Source of the DNA: Sphingobacteriales bacterium TSM_CSM
Lineage (GTDB): Bacteria; Bacteroidota; Bacteroidia; Chitinophagales; UBA2359
Assembly (NCBI GenBank): GCA_002212725.1
Contig: MTCR01000086.1
Location: forward strand, 19,829-83,828
Direction: 5' to 3'
DNA length: 64,000 bases
A program made the position numbers and the translations under genes. Below the pieces are notes generated by a model that was given only the letters and a program-made list of their open reading frames with translations, searched no databases and was not told the DNA's origin. Shown in pieces: positions 47,951 through 56,064 of this stretch (positions within the stretch are counted from its first letter, which is position 1; the number at the start of each line of letters is the position of its first letter).

Positions 47951-48436
47951 TTATATTCCCAACAGCCGCCGTTCCTGCGCCGACAGTAAATCTTTCGGAA
48001 TGACGGAACTATTGTTGTAAGGGCTGTTTTGAGGAGAAATTATGCCAATAGTAGTCCATGAATGTGTGCCGGCTAAACCATATACCACCGTAACCAATAC
48101 CTTGCAGCCATCTGAGGTAAATGCGGGATGCTCCTTTATTATGCGGGAACATAGCAGCATATAACCGCCGTATTTGTCTTGAAACCATTCGGCTGCCCTG
48201 TGCATCCAAACGGGCAATACGCAAACATCATAACAAACCGGGGGTTCAGAAAGGAAGCAAGAATGTTCCTGTTCATCAATCATGGTTTGAGATAGTTTCC
48301 AATCCAGGGCATCGGCTACTTTAGAAAGTGCGTTGCCGCTCAGGTAGTTTTGAACAAAACGGGCGTGTGCAGCTGACTGTGCGCTAACTTTGTTAAACTG
48401 CTCTTGTAACTGAGGCAGGAAAAAATAGGTTTCCAT
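47951..48436 (-). CDS. Hypothetical protein of an orphan three-gene cluster
   Basis: From ATG 48436 the product is 161 residues. It has no signal peptide or membrane segment. Helical N-terminus (LPQLQEQFNKVSAQSAAHAR), a Cys-rich stretch CFLSEPPVCYDVCVLPVWMH and a basic end. The 49 codons upstream in the same frame overlap the preceding gene and are unlikely to be used. No homologous family recognised. It starts 34 bp after the 48471 gene. Confidence 0.55.
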   Translation of the reverse strand: METYFFLPQLQEQFNKVSAQSAAHARFVQNYLSGNALSKVADALDWKLSQTMIDEQEHSCFLSEPPVCYDVCVLPVWMHRAAEWFQDKYGGYMLLCSRIIKEHPAFTSDGCKVLVTVVYGLAGTHSWTTIGIISPQNSPYNNSSVIPKDLLSAQERRLLGI

Positions 48437-48470
48437 AAAAAAATAGTTATAAGTTTGTGAGAAAATGGGG

Positions 48471-48758
48471 TTACTCAATTCTAAAGCCCTCAGGGGCTTT
48501 AAATACGGTTGCAAAATAGTAGATATATACATGCAAAATGGCAATTTCGACACCCGAAGCATTGCAAATACGGTAACGGTCAACCGGATAGGGTAAATTT
48601 GGAGCTAAAGTAGAACCAAGACGTTCATAGGTGATTTTACCGCCACTTTTTAGGCGCAATTTGTTTAACAGTTTATACCCGGAGGGAATGTCTTCAGCCA
48701 ATAATGGGTTGGTGGCATCATAGCCATATTGCCCGTATGCGTTAGGATGTTCAAACAT
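48471..48758 (-). CDS. Hypothetical protein, first gene of the orphan cluster
   Basis: A 95-residue soluble protein (EHPNAYGQYGYDATNPLLAE at the start) with a beta-rich C-terminal half. No known motif. It probably heads a transcription unit with the genes at 47951 and 47684. Confidence 0.55.
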   Translation of the reverse strand: MFEHPNAYGQYGYDATNPLLAEDIPSGYKLLNKLRLKSGGKITYERLGSTLAPNLPYPVDRYRICNASGVEIAILHVYIYYFATVFKAPEGFRIE

Positions 48759-49077
48759 AATAGTATATTTTTTTACTACCTACACTCTCGCTTTCGGTAT
48801 ATTGCGCCTACTTCTTTGGTATAGCAGTTTCGGGGGTGCCTGCTTTTATTTATGATACCGGAACAGTGACAAACGCCAACCCACAACCTTAATTTTTACA
48901 AAATTGGCAAATTCTTTTTTATATACCAAAGAAAAAAAACAGACTTTGTAGTGCAAAGTTTAGGGTGCTTTAACTTCAGTAAATACTGTAAAGTCTTTAA
49001 ATTTATGCCTTGGCATGTGTGGAAATTGTCTTTTTGCGCAGTCAAAAAACAGCATATAAATTTTTAATTTTAATTTG
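48759..49077. other. AT-rich intergenic region, no gene seen
   Basis: Upstream of the orphan cluster. No full promoter match, tRNA or long open frame with coding character. Confidence 0.3.
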
Positions 49078-49120
49078 AAAACCCTGCCCAACAGGAAGAA
49101 TGAGATTTGGGCAGGGTTTT
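49078..49120 (-). terminator. Strong stem-loop after the GYF-like membrane protein gene
   Basis: A perfect 14-bp inverted repeat: AAAACCCTGCCCAA (49078-49091) and TTGGGCAGGGTTTT (49107-49120), loop 15 nt. It lies 22 bp after the stop of the minus-strand gene and ends in TTTT, so it fits a factor-independent terminator. Confidence 0.75.
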
Positions 49121-49142
49121 ACTTTGCCCCGATGAATTTACA

Positions 49143-49997
49143 CTATGCGGCATTTAACACAGTTACCAGCCAAGGCATAAAAACAGCTATGTACAAATAC
49201 AGTATGAGAATGGCACCCGCCAACGACCCAAGCAAGAGGGTAAAAACAAAAGCGTTTGATTCCGGAGCTGCATTAAATGCACGTGGTATAGAATTTCGGC
49301 GCAGCAGACCTGTTATAGCGCCTATGAACATGCCGGGTAAAATACCTAAAATTGTGCCGGCAACCACAACACCAAACAACATGGCAAAAGGGGAAATGCC
49401 AAAAGCGTAACCAACCCCAAAACTGGCTGCGGATACTATGGTAGAACCTAGATGCCTTTGAAAAACAAATATTGCTGCCAAAAATACCAGACTGATAAAC
49501 ATAGGATTTTGCGCCTCAATAAGCAGAATGAGCGAATCTAACAGTTTCAGCCCAATGCCTGTTATTGCGCCCCACTTTAACCCGGCAACAGCATACTCCC
49601 AAACCGGTGAAAACATAACGCCTAATTCAAAATGGTTGTTAATAACCGCTTGAAGGGTGCCGGTTTCATCTGACCATTCTTTGGTTGCTTCATTATAGGC
49701 AAACAGGTGAACGGGGTGTGCGGCGGTAATTTCGCCCGATTGAAGCATGGGCTTTAATTGTGCCAGTTCGGGTTGGGTATATGCCTGCAGGGTGCCATCG
49801 GGTAAGGTGGTAAGCATAAACCATTCGGCATTCTGTTTCATTTGTTCAGCCAGCAATGCTGCTGTCGGTTGTTCGGCTGTAAGAGCATCAGAAGTAACTT
49901 CGGGTAAAAACTGCCCTGTTTCTGCTGCAATAACATCTTCAACTGCGTTTTCCCGCAGGCGGTATTGCAAATCGGGGGTAAGTAATGGTACTTGCAT
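49143..49997 (-). CDS. Multi-pass membrane protein with N-terminal GYF-2-like domain
   Basis: From ATG 49997 (nine codons inside the longest frame) the product is 284 residues. The first ~120 residues are soluble and contain EWFMLTTLPDGTLQAYTQPE followed by LKPMLQSGEITAAHPVHLFA and a later EW; this order resembles GYF_2 domains. About five membrane helices follow (ISLVFLAAIFVFQ; FAMLFGVVVAGTILGILPGM; FTLLLGSLAGAILILYLYIA). Function unknown; the GYF comparison is tentative. Its upstream region carries the element shared with the sigma gene at 54687-55412, so it is probably a target of that sigma factor. Confidence 0.6.
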   Translation of the reverse strand: MQVPLLTPDLQYRLRENAVEDVIAAETGQFLPEVTSDALTAEQPTAALLAEQMKQNAEWFMLTTLPDGTLQAYTQPELAQLKPMLQSGEITAAHPVHLFAYNEATKEWSDETGTLQAVINNHFELGVMFSPVWEYAVAGLKWGAITGIGLKLLDSLILLIEAQNPMFISLVFLAAIFVFQRHLGSTIVSAASFGVGYAFGISPFAMLFGVVVAGTILGILPGMFIGAITGLLRRNSIPRAFNAAPESNAFVFTLLLGSLAGAILILYLYIAVFMPWLVTVLNAA

Positions 49998-50040
49998 GAC
50001 AATTTCAATTTTAGCGTGAAACAAATTGGGTTCGTTTATT

Positions 50041-50072
50041 TGTGTAACTGTATATGCCGGTAAAAACGTGAC
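50041..50072 (-). promoter_or_regulatory. Candidate ECF promoter element, copy A
   Basis: On the minus strand, GTCACGTTTT (from 50072) followed after 13 bases by AGTTACACA. It is identical at 24 of 32 positions, with the same spacing, to a site upstream of the sigma gene at 54687-55412. It lies about 48 bp before the ATG at 49997. The arrangement suits a -35/-10 pair. Confidence 0.55.
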
Positions 50073-50309
50073 GTGTTAATGTATTTTTTTAAAAAATTTT
50101 GCCCATGTCATATCATCGGGTATGAATTATGATGAAACATCCGGCTGTTACAAGCAAAATTTCGGCTAAAGCCTTGGGGGATTTTGTTTTATGTTCCCCC
50201 AGATAAATCGGGGCAATTCATGTAATTCCGGAGGCAATTTATATTGGGCACAATGCCGAATTTGGATTTTACCGGGTAAACAAAAAATTCCTTGTGGTAT
50301 GAATAGGAA

Positions 50310-50342
50310 TTTGGTATTGCAAAATGAATTTTATTATATTTG
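50310..50342 (+). promoter_or_regulatory. Full Bacteroidota promoter of the TPR-CHAT gene
   Basis: TTTG (50310-50313), a 21-bp spacer and TATATTTG (50335-50342). The expected start is near 50347, giving a leader of about 47 nt. It implies expression by the housekeeping sigma factor. Confidence 0.65.
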
Positions 50343-50393
50343 CAGCTACTGCCCTGCCCGAAAAGCGCTTTATTAATACCATAAATATAAACC

Positions 50394-53300
50394 ATGCAAA
50401 AGAAACTAGCTACCTTGCCCAACGCCCGAAAAAAGTTGCAGCAGGCTGAAAATTTGCATAAAAAGGGCCGATATGCCGACAGCAATGCTATTTTATCACA
50501 AATAATACCCGGTTTTGAAACAGCCCTGGCATGGGAGGAGGAGTATGTAAAAGCGTTGTGTTGGCAGGGAATGAATTACACATTTCTTGGGCAGTACGAA
50601 CAGGGAGAATCTTGTGCCAATACTGCTCTTCAAAAGGCAGTGGCGTTTTTTGGCGCTGATAGTTTGCAGGCAGCAAGTGCGCACAATGTTTTAGGTGTAG
50701 TTTATATGTACATGGGTAAGTATGAAAAAGCTATTGATAATTCAGAAACTGTCATCAACATCTATGCTGCCAATAACTTACAGAACAATCCCGATGTAGC
50801 AAAGGCACACGGTAATTTAGGCGCAGTTTATATGCACATGGGTGAGTATGAAAAAGCTATTGCTCATTTAGAAACTGCCCTGAACAGCTACGTTGCCAAT
50901 AAACTGGAGAAGCATCTTGAAGTAGCAAAGATATATCTTCATTTAGGCGGAGTTTATACGCACATAGGGAAGCATGAAAAAGCTATTGCTCATTTTAAAA
51001 CTGCACTGAACTGCTACGCTGCCAATAACATGGGGAAGCATCTTGATGTAGCAAAGCCATATATTAATTTAGGCGCAGTTTATACGAATATGGGTAAGTA
51101 TGAACAAGCTATTGCTCATTCAGAAACTGCCATCAATATCTACGTTTCTAATAAACTGGAGAAGCATGTTGATGTGGCGATGGTACACAGTAATTTAGGC
51201 GCAGTTTATACGAATATGGGTAAGTATGAACAAGCTATTTATCATTTTAAAACTGCCCTGAACAGCTACGTTGCCAATAACCTGAAGGACCATCCCGTAT
51301 TGGCCAAGATACATCTTAATTTAGGCGGAGTTTATGCGTACACAAGTAAGTATGAAAAAGCTATTGCTCATTTTGAAACTGCCCTGAACTGCTACGCTGC
51401 CAATAACATGGAGAACCATCCCGAATTGGCGAATATACATCCTAATTTAGGAGTTATATATTATTATAAAGGAGATTATAGCAGGGCTGAAGAATATTTT
51501 AAAACCGCTTTGGCAGTTCTTGCTAAAAACAACCTGGAAACAGAAAAAGGCACAATATATAATAATCTGGGAGCGGTTTGCCTCGCAATGGCAGATTACC
51601 CGGGGGCTTTAGCGTATTATCAAATGGCGCTTGAGTTGAAAAAAAAGTTATTCGGAACAGCACATATAAAAACTGCACTCACCTGTGGTGCTTTTGGAAA
51701 TTGCCTAATGCAAATGCAGCAATACGAGGAGGCATTGGAAAAACTAACCCTTGCCCGCACCATATATGAAGCACAACCCGATACACACCCCGAAATTTGC
51801 ACTACATATAACTATATTTCCGCTTGCTTAACCGCTCTAAGCAACTACGCCGAAGTTCCGGAATTGCTTTCTAAATCACTGCAAGTGGGCAAAAAAGCGT
51901 TCGGCAAGAGGCATCCTTATGTTTCATTTAACTATTATGTGCAGGGTTGGTATCATCAAAAAACAGGGCGCCCGGTCAAGGCAATAAGATATTATCATAA
52001 ATCATTACTATCCAACCTCTACCAATACACACAAACCAATCCGTTTCACAACCCCGCACCGCAGCCGTTTGGAGTAGAAGAAAATTTCTGGGAAATCTGG
52101 CACGCAAAAATAACCCTGCTCTACCGGCAGTATGCGCAAAGCAAGCGGCAGGTGCGCTACCTCTTTACCGCCCTTTTTACCACACAGGCAGCATCGGAAT
52201 GGATAACCCATGTTCGCAGCGCCCTATCCTCAGACGGAAGCAAACTCATATTGGCGCAAAAAGCAAGCGAAATATACGCTGCCGGCACAGGCATTGCCCT
52301 GCGGGCAGCGGAGGTGGCAGGCAAAAAAAACGAGCAATGGCAAAAGGCAGCCAACGAAATAACCCTGTTCAACCGCGACTCGTACCCTGCGGCACAATTT
52401 ACCTATTGCCTTACGCAGCAGGAATGTCTGGCTACCGCTTTCCGGTTCAGCGAACTCAGCCGGGCTATGGTGCTGCTGGGCAACATACGCGACCGCGAGG
52501 CAAAAGGCGCTGCCGCCGTACCCAAACACCTGTTGCAACAAGAATATGACCTGAAAGTGGACTTAAACTACTACCGCAAAAAAATAAACGAAGAACATAC
52601 CAAAAAGAAAGCCCGCCAAAACCAAACAGACCTTAACGAATGGCAACTGAAGCTGCACGGTTTACAACAGGAATACGATGCCTTTATTACCCGGTTAGAG
52701 AAAGACTACCCCGCCTACTACAACCTGAAGTATAGCTTAGATACCGTAAGCATACCCCAATTGCAACAAGCCTTGTCAACAGCCCCGGTACAGACCCTGC
52801 TGCTATCTTACAGCATTACAGAGCAGTACATTTACACCTTTGCCATCAGCGCAAGCGGGTTTGAGGTGTATGAAAAGAAAAAACCCGAAAGTTTTGAAGA
52901 TGATATAGAAGACTTCCTGAAATTTGGCATCAACGACCGCATAAAAACCACTTATGAAGAGTATGGCTATGCGCTGTACCAACTACTGCTGCAAGAACCG
53001 ATAACCGGCTTTAACTTTACCCGTTCCGGTACAGAAATATCTCAAAAACGGCTCATCATCATTCCCCACGGCATACTCAGCCGCCTGCCCTTTGAAGCCC
53101 TGCTCACCCGGGAAGGCAATAACCAACCTTATTCGCAACTGCCCTATCTGCAAAACAGCGTGGCGGTGAGTTATCATTTTTCGGCTACGTTGTGGCATGA
53201 GGCGCAACAGCAGAACGCAAAATCAGCGCAGGAACCTGCGTTAGAAACCACTTTTACCGGTTTTGCGCCGGTGTATGCTCCTGCTTCTGCCGCTTCCCGG

Positions 53301-54014
53301 CTCTTAACACCTCTGTTAACCCACCAACAACCCCAACCCGCTGTGCAGCCCGCGCTGCAAATACCATTTAAGGCGGCAGCTACCCGCAAGGTAAGCATTG
53401 GCGGAAAAACTTACTCTGCATTGCTATACTCAGAAACGGAAGTGATGCAAATTGCCGGTTTATATTACCCAACCGAGGCTGAAACCTATGTACACAGCAA
53501 AGCAACGGTAACTAATCTGATGACCAAAGCACAAAAAAGCCGATACCTGCTCATAGCCGCCCATGCCGATTACAACGACCAAAACCCCGAACTGACCGGC
53601 ATTATCCTATCGCCCCAAAGCGGCGCTAAGGCAACAGCCGAAAACTCCGATGACGACCTTTTCTTTGAGCAAAAGTACGAAAACAACATACTCTACTTAT
53701 CCGATGCCTACCATCTGCAACTCTGTGCAGACCTGGTTGTTTTGAGTTGTTGCGAAACCGGCATAGGTAAGCTGCGGCACGGTGAGGGCATGATGTCGTT
53801 AAACCGGGGGTTTCTGTATTCGGGCGCAAAAAACATCGTCTATACCGTATTTAAAGTATATGATGAGCAAAGCAGCCACTTAACGTTTTCCCTGTTTCGC
53901 TTCATCAAAAGCGGCAGTCCATACTGGCAAGCCCTTCAACAGGCAAAAGCCGGGCAAATTGCAGCAAACATGGCGCCTGTATTTTGGTGTGGTTTCCTGC
54001 TGGCAGGGGAGTGA
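50394..54014 (+). CDS. TPR-repeat CHAT-domain protease
   Basis: A 1206-residue protein without signal peptide or membrane segment. Residues ~15-520 are tetratricopeptide repeats; six consecutive units of 42 residues (from ~108 to ~360) are nearly identical (pattern GKYEKAIAHFETALN.Y.ANN, then H...A..H.NLGAVY). A helical linker follows. The C-terminal ~400 residues are a CHAT domain, a caspase-fold peptidase, with catalytic His ~1057 in LLIAAHADYN and Cys ~1120 in LVVLSCCETGIG. Both residues are present, so it should be active. TPR-CHAT proteases in other systems are activated by partner binding and cleave specific substrates; the substrate here is unknown. It is convergent with the anti-sigma-like gene (40 bp apart). 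Confidence 0.92.
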   Translation: MQKKLATLPNARKKLQQAENLHKKGRYADSNAILSQIIPGFETALAWEEEYVKALCWQGMNYTFLGQYEQGESCANTALQKAVAFFGADSLQAASAHNVLGVVYMYMGKYEKAIDNSETVINIYAANNLQNNPDVAKAHGNLGAVYMHMGEYEKAIAHLETALNSYVANKLEKHLEVAKIYLHLGGVYTHIGKHEKAIAHFKTALNCYAANNMGKHLDVAKPYINLGAVYTNMGKYEQAIAHSETAINIYVSNKLEKHVDVAMVHSNLGAVYTNMGKYEQAIYHFKTALNSYVANNLKDHPVLAKIHLNLGGVYAYTSKYEKAIAHFETALNCYAANNMENHPELANIHPNLGVIYYYKGDYSRAEEYFKTALAVLAKNNLETEKGTIYNNLGAVCLAMADYPGALAYYQMALELKKKLFGTAHIKTALTCGAFGNCLMQMQQYEEALEKLTLARTIYEAQPDTHPEICTTYNYISACLTALSNYAEVPELLSKSLQVGKKAFGKRHPYVSFNYYVQGWYHQKTGRPVKAIRYYHKSLLSNLYQYTQTNPFHNPAPQPFGVEENFWEIWHAKITLLYRQYAQSKRQVRYLFTALFTTQAASEWITHVRSALSSDGSKLILAQKASEIYAAGTGIALRAAEVAGKKNEQWQKAANEITLFNRDSYPAAQFTYCLTQQECLATAFRFSELSRAMVLLGNIRDREAKGAAAVPKHLLQQEYDLKVDLNYYRKKINEEHTKKKARQNQTDLNEWQLKLHGLQQEYDAFITRLEKDYPAYYNLKYSLDTVSIPQLQQALSTAPVQTLLLSYSITEQYIYTFAISASGFEVYEKKKPESFEDDIEDFLKFGINDRIKTTYEEYGYALYQLLLQEPITGFNFTRSGTEISQKRLIIIPHGILSRLPFEALLTREGNNQPYSQLPYLQNSVAVSYHFSATLWHEAQQQNAKSAQEPALETTFTGFAPVYAPASAASRLLTPLLTHQQPQPAVQPALQIPFKAAATRKVSIGGKTYSALLYSETEVMQIAGLYYPTEAETYVHSKATVTNLMTKAQKSRYLLIAAHADYNDQNPELTGIILSPQSGAKATAENSDDDLFFEQKYENNILYLSDAYHLQLCADLVVLSCCETGIGKLRHGEGMMSLNRGFLYSGAKNIVYTVFKVYDEQSSHLTFSLFRFIKSGSPYWQALQQAKAGQIAANMAPVFWCGFLLAGE
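50715..51470 (+). repeat. Tandem 126-bp coding repeats in the TPR-CHAT gene
   Basis: Six in-frame units of 126 bp begin at 50715, 50841, 50967, 51093, 51219 and 51345, each with a form of GGTAAGTATGAAAAAGCTAT. The high DNA identity points to recent duplication and possible copy-number change. Confidence 0.8.
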
Positions 54015-54054
54015 GGATGCCCGGAAAAGTGATAATTCATGCGGCAACCCGATT

Positions 54055-54717
54055 TTACACAGGCGGCAGCAATTGACCGTTTTTTAAAAAACTGCCGGTA
54101 GCCGTTCCAAATTCCCGGTTCAGCTTTCGGTCTGTTGCCTGAAGCCGCAGCCGCCAATAATACCTGCCCGGCGTTAAATGTTCCACCTCACAATTGTAAG
54201 ATGATGCGCCGGCGGCAATACCTGCATCGACAATAACATCTTCCCGATTGTTGAGAATTTCCAACAAAACCGGATGCGGCAGAATATGCTCAAAAACAAA
54301 GAGAAGTGATGAGCCGATAATATTAACCTCGTTTTCGGGTAATATTACCAATTGCTCCATAGGATTTTGCGCTTCTTGTTCACTTCCTCTGTTAACGGCG
54401 GCTGTTTCTAAATTGGGTTCGGGCAAAAAAAACGCACGCAATTCGTTCAGCGTATAAGTTGCCGAACTTGTTCCGGTAACTGTGGGTGCAGCCTCGCTAT
54501 CGGCAAATAAATCATCGCCCAATGTGTCAACAATTTTTCGGGCTTTTGCAATGGGGTTGGGCGTGAATGCCAGGCGAACCAATATGGCAACAGCTACCTG
54601 CTGTTTCAGTTCAGGTTCGGTTTCAAGGCGATTTTCGAAATTGGTTAAGGCATCGCCGGTCAATTCTTGTGCAATATATGATGCAACTAAATCCTGGTCG
54701 GTTTTTTGACTTTCCAT
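54055..54717 (-). CDS. Anti-sigma-like protein overlapping the ECF sigma gene
   Basis: A 220-residue protein. Its N-terminus (DQDLVASYIAQELTGDALTN followed by FENRLETEPELKQQ) has the shape of the sigma-binding helices of anti-sigma factors: a short start, then F...L..DPEL. No membrane helix or zinc motif is visible. The C-terminal part (~130-215) is beta-rich, ending NCEVEHLTPGRYYWRLRLQA, which resembles a fibronectin-III-type strand pattern. It overlaps the sigma gene by 31 bp, implying translational coupling. Anti-sigma function is inference from position and N-terminus. Confidence 0.6.
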   Translation of the reverse strand: MESQKTDQDLVASYIAQELTGDALTNFENRLETEPELKQQVAVAILVRLAFTPNPIAKARKIVDTLGDDLFADSEAAPTVTGTSSATYTLNELRAFFLPEPNLETAAVNRGSEQEAQNPMEQLVILPENEVNIIGSSLLFVFEHILPHPVLLEILNNREDVIVDAGIAAGASSYNCEVEHLTPGRYYWRLRLQATDRKLNREFGTATGSFLKNGQLLPPV

Positions 54718-55412
54718 AATGTCACTTCAATTTGATATTTTTTAATAAAATCGTAAAGGTCGGGATAGTTTTTTATTTCGGGCATGTTCACAATGATTTC
54801 TTTTAAAGGACTTTCATAACGATGCTGATGTTGACGTGCCGTGCCCGGTTTATAGCCCATTTTTGCATCAATTTCTTTGTAACTCAAGCCTTCCAGTCTG
54901 AATTGAAAATGTTGTATGCCGGTTTTATTTTTTAAAGAACCAATAGCAGATAACAACAACTTTTTAAAAGTGTTCAGATTTACTTCCTCACCGGGATAAG
55001 CATTAGCTAAAAATGCTATAAAAACATCCAGCATAGTATCAATGGGTTGCATTTTGTATGCCGCTTCTTTTACTTTAGTGTTATTAGAATTTTTACGTTC
55101 CAGCATAGTATCAATGGGTTGCATTTTGTATGCCGCTCTTTTTTTAAGGATGTCAATAAGTGCGTTTTTGGCAATGGTAAACACATAACCCAAACAGTTA
55201 TCGTTAGAGCAGGCGCCTTCGGAAACACAAGGTAAACAAACTTTAACGTAAAATTTTATAAGCGCTTCCTGTAAGGCATCTTTGGCATCTTCGTCATTGC
55301 CGCCATTACGCCTGGCATAAGCAATTAAATTGGGAAGTAATTGCCTGTGCAGGTGAACAATTTTGTCGAAGTCGTTGGTGTGAATGGCTAAGCATAGTTC
55401 GGCAAATGTCAT
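54687..55412 (-). CDS. ECF-like RNA polymerase sigma factor with duplicated linker
   Basis: A 241-residue sigma-70 family protein. Region 2 is around residues 25-95 (LLPNLIAYARRNGGNDEDAK, DALQEALIKFYVKV, GYVFTIAKNALIDILKKR). Region 4 is around 150-215 (FRLEGLSYKEIDAKMGYKPG, TARQHQHRYESPLKEII). The linker holds the 12-residue AAYKMQPIDTML twice, 24 residues apart. It directs polymerase to its own promoters. Its upstream site shares an element with the gene at 49143-49997, suggesting autoregulation. Confidence 0.85.
   Translation of the reverse strand: MTFAELCLAIHTNDFDKIVHLHRQLLPNLIAYARRNGGNDEDAKDALQEALIKFYVKVCLPCVSEGACSNDNCLGYVFTIAKNALIDILKKRAAYKMQPIDTMLERKNSNNTKVKEAAYKMQPIDTMLDVFIAFLANAYPGEEVNLNTFKKLLLSAIGSLKNKTGIQHFQFRLEGLSYKEIDAKMGYKPGTARQHQHRYESPLKEIIVNMPEIKNYPDLYDFIKKYQIEVTLWKVKKPTRI
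55027..55137 (-). repeat. 39-bp direct repeat inside the sigma factor gene
   Basis: Two identical 39-bp copies at 55027-55065 and 55099-55137, 72 bp apart, so both are in frame. Recombination between them would remove or add 24 codons in the linker between regions 2 and 4. Confidence 0.85.
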
Positions 55413-55507
55413 GAGCAGATAATTTAAGGATGAATAAAACCGGAAAAAAACTGCTTCTGTGTGTGTGTTTCGGTTGCATGTCAGCGCTGCTTTGTTTGCT
55501 TCTGTAA

Positions 55508-55539
55508 TGTATAACTAAATAAGCAGCAGAAAACGTGAC
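55508..55539 (-). promoter_or_regulatory. Candidate ECF promoter element, copy B (upstream of the sigma gene)
   Basis: On the minus strand, GTCACGTTTT (from 55539) then, after 13 bases, AGTTATACA. Same spacing as copy A at 50041-50072. It lies about 100 bp before the sigma ATG and suggests self-activation. Confidence 0.55.
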
Positions 55540-55889
55540 ACATTGCGGCTGTTTTTTTGCAAAATAAGGCTATATTGCGTTTTATACATAGGAATAAAAA
55601 TACGATTTGCAGCGAAAAATTTAAAACGTTATAACTAATTTTGGTTTTTAAAACCTTAAAAGTCAGCTACTTAGCAAAAGTTTAGAGAGTTGTATGTGAA
55701 GCCAAAAGCGGGGTAATTTTTTTTATTTTTTTAGTTTTTTTAGATAGCCGTTTTTTCAGCCAACCGGCAGTTTAAACCATAAGGTATGCCAAACCTTACA
55801 GGTTTATACACGCAACTACATGCTACAAACCTGCCCGGGTTTTTTAAAAAAATTTAGCTCCGCCGTAATTGGCTCAATGACCAATTTTT

Positions 55890-55912
55890 AAAAAAATCGG
55901 CCGCTTCGCGGC
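55890..55912 (-). terminator. Factor-independent terminator of the Hsp70/FGE operon
   Basis: On the minus strand GCCGC-GAA-GCGGC is followed by CGA and seven T. It lies about 150 bp after the FGE-domain gene stop, beyond the larger inverted repeat. Confidence 0.65.
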
Positions 55913-55935
55913 TTATCTGTACCATTCCTCACTAT

Positions 55936-56007
55936 CGGGAAAAGCTATTAACTTGCATTGCCGCCGCTACCGCCTGGCGGCTTTTTGCAAGTTAACCGCT
56001 TTTCCCG
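55936..56007. repeat. Large inverted repeat (about 31-bp imperfect arms)
   Basis: CGGGAAAAGC...TAACTTGCA...GCCGCC (55936-55966) pairs with GGCGGC...TGCAAGTTA...GCTTTTCCCG (55976-56007), loop about 9 nt. It could be a processed 3' end, an attenuating structure or a small mobile repeat. Neither arm codes for protein. Confidence 0.7.
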
Positions 56008-56064
56008 CTCTACCCGCTTGCCCTTTTAGCTGCAAGGAAAAACCGGAACAGCTAGCCATAGCAA

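Larger units (their letters stand above)
55413..56064. other. Long intergenic region with several structured elements
   Basis: This 650-bp gap separates the FGE-domain gene from the sigma gene. It contains the sigma promoter element, AAACC TTACA GGTTT (55791-55805), a terminator (55890-55912) and a large inverted repeat (55936-56007). No open frame with coding character. Confidence 0.5.

Noticed and set aside
50715..51470. CRISPR-like array
   Set aside because: The repeats are 126 bp, contiguous, and encode TPR units; no spacers.
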